DNA of 34,105 nt from JACDAN01 sp036554945 (GCA_036554945.1 DATBMH010000097.1:1-34105), one strand, 5' to 3'; positions 15,716 to 23,825 are shown, counted from the stretch's first letter. Numbers and translations are program-made. The notes: generated from the sequence alone by a model not told the origin.

Positions 15716-16017
15716 ACCCGGGCGGCGGCGGCGCGGCGCCGGATCTCCTCCGGCGTGACGTCGTCCACGATCTCGTAGACGTTCGAGATCATGTGCGCGC
15801 CGAACGCGTCCGCGTGCTCGCGGATCATCTCCTCGTTCGGCGCCGCGTAGATGCAGAACGTCTTGACCGCGCCGTCGTCGTCGACGACCACGTGACTGTG
15901 CTCCCACGTGATCTCCGGGAACCGCTCCGACGCGATCTGGTCCGACCGGACCGAGGCGGCGAGCATGTCCTCGTCGGAGATCTGGTCGAAGAAGCGCTCG
16001 ATGACGTAGCGCGGCAT
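15712..16017 (-). CDS. DUF4242 protein (SCO4226-like), copy 2
   Basis: 101 aa: MPRYVIERFF, FPEITWEHSHVVVDDDG, FCIYAAPNEEMIREHADAFG and a C-terminal basic helix. WEHSHV and REHAD supply several His that could bind metal, as proposed for the SCO4226 family. Nearly the same core occurs in the divergent copy 3, so these two look like a local inverted duplication. There is no Shine-Dalgarno sequence; TAGATT on the minus strand lies 6 nt before the ATG, so the transcript is probably leaderless. The stop shares CTAG with the regulator gene at 13754. Confidence 0.85.
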   Translation of the reverse strand: MPRYVIERFFDQISDEDMLAASVRSDQIASERFPEITWEHSHVVVDDDGAVKTFCIYAAPNEEMIREHADAFGAHMISNVYEIVDDVTPEEIRRRAAAARV

Positions 16018-16045
16018 ACGTGAAATCTACAACTACGATTCTCCG
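16018..16045. promoter_or_regulatory. 28-bp divergent leaderless promoter pair
   Basis: The start codons of two divergent DUF4242 genes are only 28 bp apart. Plus strand: TACGAT at 16034-16039 with 6 nt to ATG 16046. Minus strand: TAGATT (16029-16024) with 6 nt to ATG 16017. Both match a -10 hexamer placed for transcription to start at the A of ATG. Any -35 contacts must fall in the opposite gene's coding sequence, so the two promoters probably compete. Confidence 0.6.
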
Positions 16046-16330
16046 ATGCCTCGCTACCTGATCGTCCGGCGGTTCTCGGTGCAGGAATCGGAGATGCCGA
16101 CGGTCGGCCGCCGGTCCCGCGAGCTCGTCGAGGGTGACTTCCCAGAGATCACCTGGGAGCACAGCCACGTCGTGGTCGAGGGCGACGGCAACGTGTCCAC
16201 CTACTGCGTCTACGCCGCGCCGAGCGAGGAGATGATCCGCGAGCACTCGGCCCGCCTCGGGCAGCACAGGATCGAGACGCTGTACGAGATCGCCGGCGAC
16301 GTCACGCCGGCCGACTTCCCGCCCGCCTAG
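16046..16330 (+). CDS. DUF4242 protein (SCO4226-like), copy 3
   Basis: 94 aa: MPRYLIVRRF, FPEITWEHSHVVVEGDG, YCVYAAPSEEMIREHSARLG and YEIAGDVTP. It is closely related to copy 2 (shared FPEITWEHSHVVV and EEMIREH blocks) and more distantly to copy 1. No ribosome-binding site; a TACGAT -10 element 6 nt upstream suggests a leaderless mRNA. It converges on the cyclase-AAA gene with a shared CTAG. The family fold is a small dimeric alpha/beta sandwich with a reported nickel-binding member, so metal or small-ligand sensing is possible. Confidence 0.86.
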   Translation: MPRYLIVRRFSVQESEMPTVGRRSRELVEGDFPEITWEHSHVVVEGDGNVSTYCVYAAPSEEMIREHSARLGQHRIETLYEIAGDVTPADFPPA

Positions 16331-18426
16331 CCTCCCTGGGGCTCGCGGGCCCGCACGGCCCGCGCGTCGAACACGTGGTAGCTCGCCGCCTCGGCGAGAC
16401 CCAGCCTGCGCGTGACCTCGCGGCGCCGGTCGTCGTCGCCGTCAGGGACGAGCTGCAGCGCCTCCCGGTAGAGCGCCGCCGCCCGCTCCTTCGCCCAGCC
16501 GTGCTCGGCCATCTCGGCTGCGGCGATGAAGTAGTCGAACGAGCGCACCGGGTTGCCGGCGTCGCGCCAGTGCCGCGCGATCGCTGCGCCGGCCTCGCCG
16601 AACTCACCGCTGGCCTCCTCGAAGAACATCGCCGCCTCGCGGTGGCGATCCCGCCGGACGGCCCGCGGCAGGAGCTCGTACGCGACGTCCCGCACGAGCA
16701 CGTGGTTGAACGCGAACTGCTCCTCCCCCTCGAACGCCGACGTCTTCTGGCGGGTGATCAGCTCACGCCGCTCGAGCGCGGCCAGGGAGTCGGCGAGGCC
16801 GTCGGGATCCGCAGCCATGCGCTCGACGGCGCCGCGCCAGAAGACGCGTCCGGCCACGGCCGCGTCGAGCAGCACGGTGCGCTCCTGCGCCGGCAGCGCG
16901 TCGAGCCGGGCGGCGATCAGCTCGCGGATCGTTGTCGGGAGCGGGGCCTCGCGGTCGTCCGACTCGGCGAGGGCAGCGACGAGCTGCTCGATGAAGAGTG
17001 GGTTCCCGTCCGCTGTCGCGGCGAGGTCCGCCGCGCGCTCGAGGCTCTTGCCCGCCCCCGCGTCGGCCAGCCGGTGCGCGGCGAGGTCGGCCGCCGCCTG
17101 TGCGTCGAGCGGCCGGAGCCTCAGCGCCGTGTGCGCCAGGAGCCCCGCGCCCCAGTCCGGTCGCAGTTCGAGCAGCTCCGGGCGGGCCAGGACGAGCACG
17201 AGCACCGGCAGCTCGCCGAGCCGTGCGACCAGCAGGCCGACGAGCTCCAGGAGCGCCTCGTCGGCCCACTGGATGTCCTCGAAGACGAGCATCGTCGGCT
17301 GCCTGGCCGCGATCGCCTCGATGAAGCTTCGGATCGAGAGGAAGAGCGCCTCGCGGTCCGAGACCGTGCTCTCGGGGTCGAGGCCGAGCAGGATCTCGAG
17401 GTGGCGTGTGACCGCGGGAGCGTCGTCCGGCGCGAGGAGCGAGCGGACGGCCTCGGCGAGCTTCGTCCGGGCTGCCTCCACCGAGTCGGTCTCGTAGATG
17501 CCGCACAGCTGCTTGAGCTGGAAGGCCAGGGCGGAGTAGGCCGTGCTCTCGCGATAGGGGAGTACGCGTCCGCGGACGGTTCTGCCGCCGCGGTCGCGCA
17601 CCATCGAGGCGAACTCCCCGGCGAGCCGGCTCTTGCCGACCCCGGCCGGGCCGATGACGGTGACCAGGTGCGGCATCCGCTCGTCCGCGACGCGCTCCCA
17701 GGTCCCGCGCAGGACGTCCAGCTCGTGGCTGCGCCCCACGAGCGGCCCTGCGGCCGGGCGCTCGCCGGGTCGGAGCTGCGAGCGCAGCGCGACCCACGCC
17801 GGAACAGGGCGCTCCTTGCCCTTCGCGTCGACCGGGGGCGTGGGCGCGTAGAGGATCGCGTCGCGCGTCGCCCGGTAGGTCTCCTCGCCGGCCAGCACGC
17901 CGCCGACGGGCGCTGCGGCCTGGAGGCGCGCGGCGGTGTTGACCACGTCTCCGGTGACCATCGCCTCGCCCAGGGCCGGCCGCGCGTTGACGATCACGAG
18001 CGCCTCGCCGGTGTTGACGGCGATGCGCACCTTGAGGTCGAGGCGCGCGTCGGCCGCCTCCATCGCCGCGACCGTGTCGCGGACGGTCAGGGCGGCGCGG
18101 ACGGCGCGCTCGGCATCGTCGCCGTACGCCGTCGGAGCGCCGAAGACGCCGACGATCGCGTCGCCGATGAACTTCTCGACGATGCCGCCGAACGACTCGA
18201 TCTCGCGCCGGACGGTCTCGTGGTACGGACGGAGCAGCGCCTGGACCTCCTCGGGGTCCAGGTGCTCCGCCATCGACGTGAACCCGACCATGTCGACGAA
18301 GATGACGCTGACCAGCCGGCGCTCCTCGCGCGGCGCGCCGTCGGCGTCCTCGAGCGGCAGGCCGCAGGCCAAGCAGAACCGGGCGATGTCCGGATTCTCC
18401 TGTCCACAAGACGCGCAGACGGCCAT
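16327..18426 (-). CDS. Zinc-ribbon class III nucleotidyl cyclase fused to STAND-type AAA ATPase
   Basis: 699 aa. A four-Cys zinc ribbon (CASCGQ at 4-9 and CLAC at 18-21) is followed by a class III cyclase domain (about 36-210) with both metal aspartates (IFVDMVGFTS and FIGDAIVGVFG), a Lys in EKFIGD and GDVVNTAARLQ, so catalytic and adenine-selecting positions look intact. The AAA_16 domain has Walker A GPAGVGKSR near 256 and Walker B LVFEDIQWAD near 380, then NPLFIEQLVAAL and helical repeats. Probably a cytosolic signal-responsive adenylate cyclase. TACGCT lies 6 nt before the ATG on the minus strand, suggesting leaderless expression. Its stop shares CTAG with the DUF4242 copy 3. Confidence 0.85.
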   Translation of the reverse strand: MAVCASCGQENPDIARFCLACGLPLEDADGAPREERRLVSVIFVDMVGFTSMAEHLDPEEVQALLRPYHETVRREIESFGGIVEKFIGDAIVGVFGAPTAYGDDAERAVRAALTVRDTVAAMEAADARLDLKVRIAVNTGEALVIVNARPALGEAMVTGDVVNTAARLQAAAPVGGVLAGEETYRATRDAILYAPTPPVDAKGKERPVPAWVALRSQLRPGERPAAGPLVGRSHELDVLRGTWERVADERMPHLVTVIGPAGVGKSRLAGEFASMVRDRGGRTVRGRVLPYRESTAYSALAFQLKQLCGIYETDSVEAARTKLAEAVRSLLAPDDAPAVTRHLEILLGLDPESTVSDREALFLSIRSFIEAIAARQPTMLVFEDIQWADEALLELVGLLVARLGELPVLVLVLARPELLELRPDWGAGLLAHTALRLRPLDAQAAADLAAHRLADAGAGKSLERAADLAATADGNPLFIEQLVAALAESDDREAPLPTTIRELIAARLDALPAQERTVLLDAAVAGRVFWRGAVERMAADPDGLADSLAALERRELITRQKTSAFEGEEQFAFNHVLVRDVAYELLPRAVRRDRHREAAMFFEEASGEFGEAGAAIARHWRDAGNPVRSFDYFIAAAEMAEHGWAKERAAALYREALQLVPDGDDDRRREVTRRLGLAEAASYHVFDARAVRAREPQGG

Positions 18427-18474
18427 GGGGGAAGCGTACGACCCCCGTGGCGGACCGGATTGGCGTCGGCGCTG

Positions 18475-18491
18475 CGAGGGACTGTCCCTCG
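18475..18491. repeat. 17-nt perfect palindrome in a gene-free gap
   Basis: CGAGGGACTGTCCCTCG with a central T, similar in design to GGGGTCAGACCCC at 2509 and 2926 (G-run, AC/TC, single centre, complement). It lies in the 226-bp gap 18427-18652. A CTGTCCC at 18483-18489 can also pair with GGGACAG about 20 nt downstream. An open frame crosses the gap but looks noncoding; I see nothing else supportable there apart from the cyclase promoter. Confidence 0.45.
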
Positions 18492-18652
18492 GACCCGGCT
18501 CGCGGGGACAGGATGATCGTGACGAAGGTGTGCCGGGTCGTTCGCAGGCGCTCGGCGCGTGCTGGAATCAGGCCGAGCTTCCCGCTCGAGCCGACCGGAG
18601 ACTCGCCGCGCGACCGGGCGAACCCCCGCCGCGCGGCCCTGAGCCCCTGCGC

Positions 18653-18970
18653 CTAGGCGCCGCCGTCGCTGCGCTTGCGCGCGGCGTCGCCGAGATCCTC
18701 GGCGGCGTCCTCCACCGCGTCCGCGGCTCCCTCGATCACGCCGGCCACGACGACCGTCGCACCGAAGAGGCGCTTCCGCGCCAGAAACGCAGCGCCGACG
18801 ACGATCCCCGTGGCGACCGCAACGAGCCCCACGCGCGCCGCGGGCGGCAGCTCCTGGATCGCCTCGAACGCGCGCTCGGCGCGCGACTTCCGTCGCCGCC
18901 CGATCCGCGGGATCGGCGGGATCGTCTCGACCAGGCTCTCGGCCGTCGTCTTGCCGCGGTCAACAACCAT
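18653..18970 (-). CDS. Hypothetical single-pass membrane protein
   Basis: 105 aa from the ATG at 18970, chosen because GGAG lies 6 nt upstream. In-frame GTG 18991 and ATG 18988 overlap the stop of the dehydrogenase gene and are alternatives. A polar, basic N-terminus (GRRRKSRAERAFEAIQELP) precedes one long hydrophobic helix (about residues 46-78), then a charged alpha-helical tail (GAADAVEDAAEDLGDAARKR). No family recognised. It probably shares a transcript with the upstream dehydrogenase gene. Confidence 0.6.
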   Translation of the reverse strand: MVVDRGKTTAESLVETIPPIPRIGRRRKSRAERAFEAIQELPPAARVGLVAVATGIVVGAAFLARKRLFGATVVVAGVIEGAADAVEDAAEDLGDAARKRSDGGA

Positions 18971-18987
18971 GCTCAGCTCCATCTCCA

Positions 18988-20517
18988 TCACCTCGTCTGC
19001 GGGAAGCCGAGGTCGACCTTGCTCGTCGCCGGATCCGGCCAGCGCGAGGTGACGACCTTTCCCCGCGTGTAGAAGTTGATCCCCTCCGGCCCGTAGATGT
19101 GCGAGTCGCCGAAGAGGCTGCCCTTCCAGCCGCCGAACGAGTAGTAGGCGACCGGCACCGGGATCGGCACGTTGACGCCGACCATCCCCACCTCGACCTC
19201 GTGCTGGAACTGGCGCGCTGCGCCGCCGTCCCGCGTGAAGATCGCCACCCCGTTCCCGTACTGGTTCTCGTTGACGAGACGGATCGCCTCGTCGTAGGTC
19301 CCGGCCCGGACGACCGACAGCACCGGGCCGAAGATCTCGTCCTTGTAGGCGTCCATCTCCGGCGTGACCTTGTCGAGGAGGGACACGCCGAGGAAGAAGC
19401 CGTCGCCGGCCGGCGCAGTCTCACGCCCGTCGGCGACGACCTCGGCGCCCTGTTCTGCTCCGCTGTCCAGATAGGACGCGACCTTGTCCCGGTGCTCGCG
19501 CGTGATCAGCGGGCCCATCTCGTTCTCGGGTTCGGTGCCCGGGCCCACCTTCACCTTCGGGAGGCGCTTCTTGACGGCCTGGATGAACTCGTCGCCGATG
19601 TCCCCGACGGCGACCACGGCCGAGATCGCCATGCAGCGCTCGCCGGCCGAGCCGTACGCGGCCGAGACCGCCGCGTCCGCGGCCATGTCCAGGTCGGCGT
19701 CGGGCAGGACGATCATGTGGTTCTTCGCGCCGCCCAGGGCCTGGACGCGCTTCCCGTTCGCCGTGCCGGTCGAGTAGATGTAGCGCGCGATCGGCGTCGA
19801 GCCGACGAACGAGACCGCCGCGACGTCCGGGTGCTCGAGGATGGCGTCGACCGCGACCTTGTCGCCGTTGACGACGTTGAAGACGCCGTCCGGCAGCCCG
19901 GCCTCCTTCAGGAGCTCGGCCGTGAGAATCGAGGCCGAAGGATCCTTCTCCGACGGCTTGAGGACGAACGTGTTCCCGCAGGCGAGCGCCGGCGCCCACA
20001 TCCACATGGGCACCATCGCGGGGAAGTTGAACGGCGTGATGCCGGCGACGACGCCCATCGGCTGCCGAATCGAGTAGACGTCGATCCCGGTCGAGGCCTG
20101 CTCGGAGAAGTCGCCCTTGAGAAGGGTCGGGATGCCGCACGCGTACTCGATCACCTCGAGTCCGCGCTGCACCTCGCCGAGGGCGTCGGAGAAGACCTTC
20201 CCGTGCTCCTCGGTGAGGAGCGCCGCAAGATCCTCGCGCCGCTGATGGAACAGCTCGCGGATCTTGAAGAAGAGCTCCTGGCGGCGGGAGAGCGACACCT
20301 GGCGCCAGCTCTGCAGCGCCTCCTTGGCGGTCTGGACGGCGTTGTCGACCTCCTCCACCGAGGCGAAGTCGACCTCCTTCGTCTGGACGCCGAGCGCCGG
20401 GTTGTAGACGGGGCCGCTCCGGCCCGACCGGCCGGCGACGGTCTCCCCGCCGATCCAGTGGCTGATGCGGCCCAGCTCCGTGCCGCGCGCTTCCTGTTTC
20501 TCCAAGACCTCGGTCAT
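18988..20517 (-). CDS. mmsA: CoA-acylating methylmalonate-semialdehyde dehydrogenase
   Basis: 509 aa aldehyde dehydrogenase. GITPFNFPAMVPMWMWAPAL, the catalytic Cys in GSAGERCMAISA and GGAKNHMIVLPDAD are specific for the MmsA/IolA group, where the usual general-base Glu is replaced by Asn (AKNH here), consistent with CoA acylation rather than hydrolysis. It converts methylmalonate semialdehyde to propionyl-CoA or malonate semialdehyde to acetyl-CoA. With the aminotransferase at 21067 it would finish beta-alanine or beta-aminoisobutyrate breakdown. AAGGAGG precedes the ATG. Divergent from a GNAT gene with 35 bp between starts. Confidence 0.92.
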   Translation of the reverse strand: MTEVLEKQEARGTELGRISHWIGGETVAGRSGRSGPVYNPALGVQTKEVDFASVEEVDNAVQTAKEALQSWRQVSLSRRQELFFKIRELFHQRREDLAALLTEEHGKVFSDALGEVQRGLEVIEYACGIPTLLKGDFSEQASTGIDVYSIRQPMGVVAGITPFNFPAMVPMWMWAPALACGNTFVLKPSEKDPSASILTAELLKEAGLPDGVFNVVNGDKVAVDAILEHPDVAAVSFVGSTPIARYIYSTGTANGKRVQALGGAKNHMIVLPDADLDMAADAAVSAAYGSAGERCMAISAVVAVGDIGDEFIQAVKKRLPKVKVGPGTEPENEMGPLITREHRDKVASYLDSGAEQGAEVVADGRETAPAGDGFFLGVSLLDKVTPEMDAYKDEIFGPVLSVVRAGTYDEAIRLVNENQYGNGVAIFTRDGGAARQFQHEVEVGMVGVNVPIPVPVAYYSFGGWKGSLFGDSHIYGPEGINFYTRGKVVTSRWPDPATSKVDLGFPQTR

Positions 20518-20552
20518 TTCCGCCTCCTTCCGCTCTGAGCCAGACTAGCGTG

Positions 20553-21056
20553 ATGTCGGAGCTCCGAGGAGAACGGGTCCTGCTGCGGCCGCTGACCGAC
20601 GCGGACGTGCCGCAAATTGCGGAAATCCAGGCCCAGCCGGGGGTCGCGGAGCGCTGGGGGAAGCCCCGTCTGGACGATCTCCGGGCGAAGGCGGCCGGGA
20701 CGGACGACTGCACGGCCTTCGCGATCGAGCACGACGGCGAGGTCGTCGGCCTGATCCAGTACCACGAGGAGGCCAACCCGATGTACCGGCACGCCGGCAT
20801 CGACCTCTTCCTGTCCGAGCACGTCCACGGCCGGGGCCTCGGCACCGACGCGGTGCGCACGATGGCCACGCATCTCGTCCGGGACCGGGGCCACCACCGG
20901 CTCGTCATCGACCCCGCGGCCGACAATACCGCTGCGATCCGGGCCTACGAAAAGGCGGGGTTCCGGCGGGTCGGCATCATGCGGCAGTACGAGCGGCTCC
21001 CGGGCGGAGAGTGGCACGACGGCCTGCTCATGGACCTGCTGGCGGACGAGATCTAG
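20553..21056 (+). CDS. GNAT family N-acetyltransferase (AAC(6')/RimJ-like)
   Basis: 167 aa from ATG 20553 (a GTG lies directly before it). LRGERVLLRPLTDADVP is the typical start of Acetyltransf_8/3-type GNATs; GRGLGTDAVRTMATHL is the acetyl-CoA pyrophosphate loop; VIDPAADNTAAIRAYEKAGF is the motif-B helix shared with aminoglycoside 6'-N-acetyltransferases. The C-terminal RLPGGEWHDGLLMDLLA also matches that group. The substrate is unknown; an amine or peptide N-terminus is as likely as an antibiotic. The stop codon is part of the TAGAAT promoter element of the next gene. Confidence 0.82.
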   Translation: MSELRGERVLLRPLTDADVPQIAEIQAQPGVAERWGKPRLDDLRAKAAGTDDCTAFAIEHDGEVVGLIQYHEEANPMYRHAGIDLFLSEHVHGRGLGTDAVRTMATHLVRDRGHHRLVIDPAADNTAAIRAYEKAGFRRVGIMRQYERLPGGEWHDGLLMDLLADEI

Positions 21057-21066
21057 AATCGACGCC
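21054..21066 (+). promoter_or_regulatory. Leaderless promoter of the aminotransferase
   Basis: TAGAAT (21054-21059) begins at the TAG stop codon of the GNAT gene and ends 7 nt before the ATG at 21067. No Shine-Dalgarno sequence is present, so transcription probably starts at or next to the A of ATG. The -35 region would lie within the GNAT coding sequence. Confidence 0.55.
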
Positions 21067-22419
21067 ATGGCCACGATCGAGACGAACACAGAGCTTGGAC
21101 AGCAGATCGTCGAGGACGCCAAGCGCTACGTCCTCTACTCCTGGTCGGTGCAGGACGCGATCAACCCGATCGCCGTCGCGGGCGGCGAAGGGCGCTACTT
21201 CTGGGACTACGACGGCAACCGCTACCTCGACTTCGCGTCGCAGCTCGTCAACGTCTCGATCGGCCATGGGCACCCGAAGGTGATCGAGGCGATCAAGGAG
21301 CAGGCCGAGAAGCTCTGCACGATCGGCCCGCCGATGGCCAGCGAGACGCGCTCGAAGCTCGGGAAGCTGCTCGCGGAGGTCACGCCGGGCGACCTCGCGA
21401 TGTCGTTCTTCACGAACGGCGGCGCGGAGGCGAACGAGAACGCGATCAAGCTGGCCCGCTGGTACACGGGCCGCCACAAGATCATTGCGCGCTACCGCTC
21501 CTACCACGGAGCGACGGCGGGCTCGATCACGCTCACCGGCGACCCGCGGCGCTGGCCCGCCGAGCCAGGCATCCCGGGGACCGTGCGGATGCTCGACCCG
21601 TACACCTACCGCTGCCCGGCCGGCCACCCGGACCCCTGCCCGGTCTGCACCGGCGGCCCGCACCTCGAGGAGCTGCTGATGTACGAGGGGCCGGACAAGG
21701 TCGCCGCCGTCATCGTCGAGACCGTCGTCGGGACGAACGGGATCATCGTGCCGCCCGACGGCTACCTCCAGTCGATCCGCGAGGTCTGCGACCGCTACGG
21801 CGTCCTGCTCATCTGCGACGAGGTCATGGCCGGGTTCGGCCGCACCGGGAAGTGGTTCGCGTGCGAGAACTGGGACGTCGTCCCCGACATCCTCACGGTC
21901 GCGAAGGGAATCAACTCCGGCTACGTGCCGCTCGGGGCGATGATCGTCCGGCAGCCGATCGCCGACTGGGTGCGGGACAAGTACTTCGCCGGTGGCCTCA
22001 CGTACAGCGGCCACCCCCTCGCCTGCGCCTCCGCGGTCGCCTCGATCGAGGCCTTCCAGGAGGAGGGCATCGTCGAGCACGCGGCCGAGCTGGCGCCGGA
22101 GTTCGAGTCGCGGCTGCGCGGGCTGGCCGACAAGCACCCGTCGATCGGCGAGGTGCGCGGCCTCGGCTGCTTCTGGGGCCTCGAGCTCGTCAAGAACCGC
22201 GAGACGCGCGAGCCGCTCGTGCCGTTCAACGCCACCGGGGCGGACTTCGCGCCCGTGGCGCAGCTGGCGAAGGCTGCGCTCGACCGCGGGCTCTACTTGA
22301 TGACGCACTGGAACGTCGTCATGGTCTGCCCGCCGCTCAACATCACGATCGAGGAGCTCGACGAAGGGATCGCGATCCTCGACGAGGCGCTCTCCGTCGC
22401 CGACGAATTCGTCGCCTAG
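21067..22419 (+). CDS. Class III PLP aminotransferase (beta-alanine/omega-amino acid: pyruvate type)
   Basis: 450 aa fold-type I aminotransferase. VNVSIGHGHPKVIEAI, FFTNGGAEANENAIKLAR, the PLP-contact LLICDEVMAGFGRTGKWFA, and the Schiff-base lysine in LTVAKGINSGYVPLG are all intact; FAGGLTYSGHPLACASA closes the active site. An extra Cys-rich stretch YRCPAGHPDPCPVCTGG lies after the small insertion near residue 180. It probably transfers the amino group of beta-alanine (or beta-aminoisobutyrate) to pyruvate, feeding malonate semialdehyde to MmsA. Other omega-amino acids or taurine are possible. It converges on the FAD oxidoreductase with shared CTAG. Confidence 0.88.
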   Translation: MATIETNTELGQQIVEDAKRYVLYSWSVQDAINPIAVAGGEGRYFWDYDGNRYLDFASQLVNVSIGHGHPKVIEAIKEQAEKLCTIGPPMASETRSKLGKLLAEVTPGDLAMSFFTNGGAEANENAIKLARWYTGRHKIIARYRSYHGATAGSITLTGDPRRWPAEPGIPGTVRMLDPYTYRCPAGHPDPCPVCTGGPHLEELLMYEGPDKVAAVIVETVVGTNGIIVPPDGYLQSIREVCDRYGVLLICDEVMAGFGRTGKWFACENWDVVPDILTVAKGINSGYVPLGAMIVRQPIADWVRDKYFAGGLTYSGHPLACASAVASIEAFQEEGIVEHAAELAPEFESRLRGLADKHPSIGEVRGLGCFWGLELVKNRETREPLVPFNATGADFAPVAQLAKAALDRGLYLMTHWNVVMVCPPLNITIEELDEGIAILDEALSVADEFVA

Positions 22420-23600
22420 GCCAGGCTGTCGCGCAGCGGCGCGTGGGTGCGGATCTGCTGCTTCAGCAGCTCCTCGACCTCGTCGGTCTGCCCGACGCTG
22501 AGCGCGCCGACGACTTCCTCGTTGTCGTCGGCGTAGAGCGCGTACAGCTCGCCGTCCCGCAGTGAGCCACGCACGACGACCTGCGCGTCGCGCCGCGCAT
22601 CGCCGAAGACCTTGATCGTGATCCCGAAGATCTCGGTGAAGAACGACGAGACGGTGTCGTAGCCCCCCTCGGCGCCGGCGAGGACCTTCCCGACCTCGGT
22701 GCCCTGGTAGTTGGCGTTCGACCAGTGCTCGATCCGCCGGTGCTTGCCGAAGATCGGGTCGTAGAAGCGCGCGACGTCGCCGGCCGCGTACACCGACGGC
22801 ACGTTCGTCTCGAAGCGCTGGTTGACGACGATGCCGTCGTCCACCTCGACGCCGCTGCCGGTGAGGTACTCCGTCACCGGGTCGACGCCGACGCCGATGA
22901 CGGCCATGTCCGTCTCCACCTCGTGGCCGTTGGTCGTCGTCACGCGCTGCACCCGCCCGCTGCCGTGGAGCGCCTCGATCTCGTGGCCGAGGACGAGCTT
23001 GACTCCCTTCTCCTCGTACAGGGCGGCGAGCTCGCCGCTGAGCTGCTCGACGCCGAACTGGTCGAAGAGCCACCGGCCGCGGTGGATCATCGTCACGTCC
23101 TTGCCGACCTGCTTCAGGGAGGCGGCGACCTCCATGCCGATGAACCCGGCGCCGACGATCACGGCGAGCCTGGCGCCGTCGGCCGCCTCACGGATCGCCT
23201 TCGAGTCCGCGACGGTCCGGAGCGTGAAGACGCCGTCGAGGTCCCCGCCCGGGACGGCCAGGCGCCGCGGCCAGGCGCCGCTGGCGAGCAGGAGCTTCCC
23301 GTACTCGATCCGGTCGTCGCCGACGTGGAGCGAGCGGCCCTGCGTGTCGACGCGATCGACGGACGTCTCGAGCATGACCTCGACGTCGTGCTCGCGGTAG
23401 AACGCCTCGTCCTCGACGAGCGGCTCCTCGTCGGTCTCGCCGCGCAGGAACCGCTTCGAGAGCGGCGGGCGGTGGTACGGCAGCGTCGAGTCGCGTGAGA
23501 CGAGCGCGATCCGGCCAGCGCCCCCCGACTCCCGATACGACTTGATCGCCCGGGCGGAAGCGAGCCCCCCGCCGACGATCGCCAGCTCGAACGTCTCCAT
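22416..23600 (-). CDS. NAD(P)H-dependent FAD ferredoxin-reductase-type oxidoreductase
   Basis: 394 aa from the ATG at 23600, preceded by GGAGG close to the start; a longer frame to 23669 is less likely. ELAIVGGGLASARAIKSYRE is the FAD dinucleotide fold, LPYHRPPLSKRFLRG the second FAD contact, LAVIVGAGFIGMEVAASLKQ the NAD(P) fold, and NVPSVYAAGDVA the C-terminal FAD motif. A Reductase_C-like end (IEHWSNANYQGTEVGKVL) follows. This is the BphA4/rhodocoxin-reductase group, which passes electrons to ferredoxins. No partner ferredoxin or oxygenase is in the window, so its target is unknown. Confidence 0.87.
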   Translation of the reverse strand: METFELAIVGGGLASARAIKSYRESGGAGRIALVSRDSTLPYHRPPLSKRFLRGETDEEPLVEDEAFYREHDVEVMLETSVDRVDTQGRSLHVGDDRIEYGKLLLASGAWPRRLAVPGGDLDGVFTLRTVADSKAIREAADGARLAVIVGAGFIGMEVAASLKQVGKDVTMIHRGRWLFDQFGVEQLSGELAALYEEKGVKLVLGHEIEALHGSGRVQRVTTTNGHEVETDMAVIGVGVDPVTEYLTGSGVEVDDGIVVNQRFETNVPSVYAAGDVARFYDPIFGKHRRIEHWSNANYQGTEVGKVLAGAEGGYDTVSSFFTEIFGITIKVFGDARRDAQVVVRGSLRDGELYALYADDNEEVVGALSVGQTDEVEELLKQQIRTHAPLRDSLA

Positions 23601-23654
23601 GTCCTCCAGGTACGTGTCGGAACCGTCTCCGGCCTTACGGGAGAGTAAGGATCG

Positions 23655-23825
23655 CGTCGGTCGGGGCACGAACGGGGCGACACGCTACCGACCAGGTCGG
23701 CTCCGGAGAGATGCTCTCCGGCAACTGGTCGGCGGCCAATCCGACGCCGCGGGGTGCCGGTAAGCATCACCGAGGTCGTGATGCCCAGGAGCCACCGCTT
23801 CGATCCGAAGACGATCCAGGTCGCA
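23655..23825 (+). promoter_or_regulatory. Candidate structured leader RNA, cobalamin-riboswitch-like
   Basis: Nested stems: CCGACCAG 23688-23695 with CTGGTCGG 23725-23732 enclosing CCGGAGAG-ATG-CTCTCCGG (23703-23721); GTCGG 23728-23732 with CCGAC 23741-23745, an alternative to the first; and GCATCAC 23764-23770 with GTGATGC 23778-23784. The order of sequence blocks resembles a cobalamin riboswitch: GCAACTGG, CCAATCCGAC with AAT in the loop, CCGGTAAGC, a variable hairpin, then TCCGAAGAC (23804-23812), close to the B12-box core. The match is incomplete (no CCCGC.ACTGT block and an atypical box end). It precedes a His-rich membrane protein gene at 23852. Confidence 0.5.

Noticed and set aside
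16375..18516. Long plus-strand open frame (over 700 codons) opposite the cyclase-AAA gene
   Set aside because: The minus strand encodes intact zinc-ribbon, cyclase and ATPase motifs; the plus frame has none.
18447..18656. 69-codon plus-strand frame in the gap after the cyclase gene, ending in CTAG with the membrane protein
   Set aside because: No ribosome-binding site, Arg/Pro-rich composition with no recognisable pattern, and it spans a palindrome; not listed as a gene.
21028..23073. Long minus-strand open frame across the aminotransferase
   Set aside because: Low-complexity Arg/Ala/Asp composition; the aminotransferase motifs are on the plus strand.
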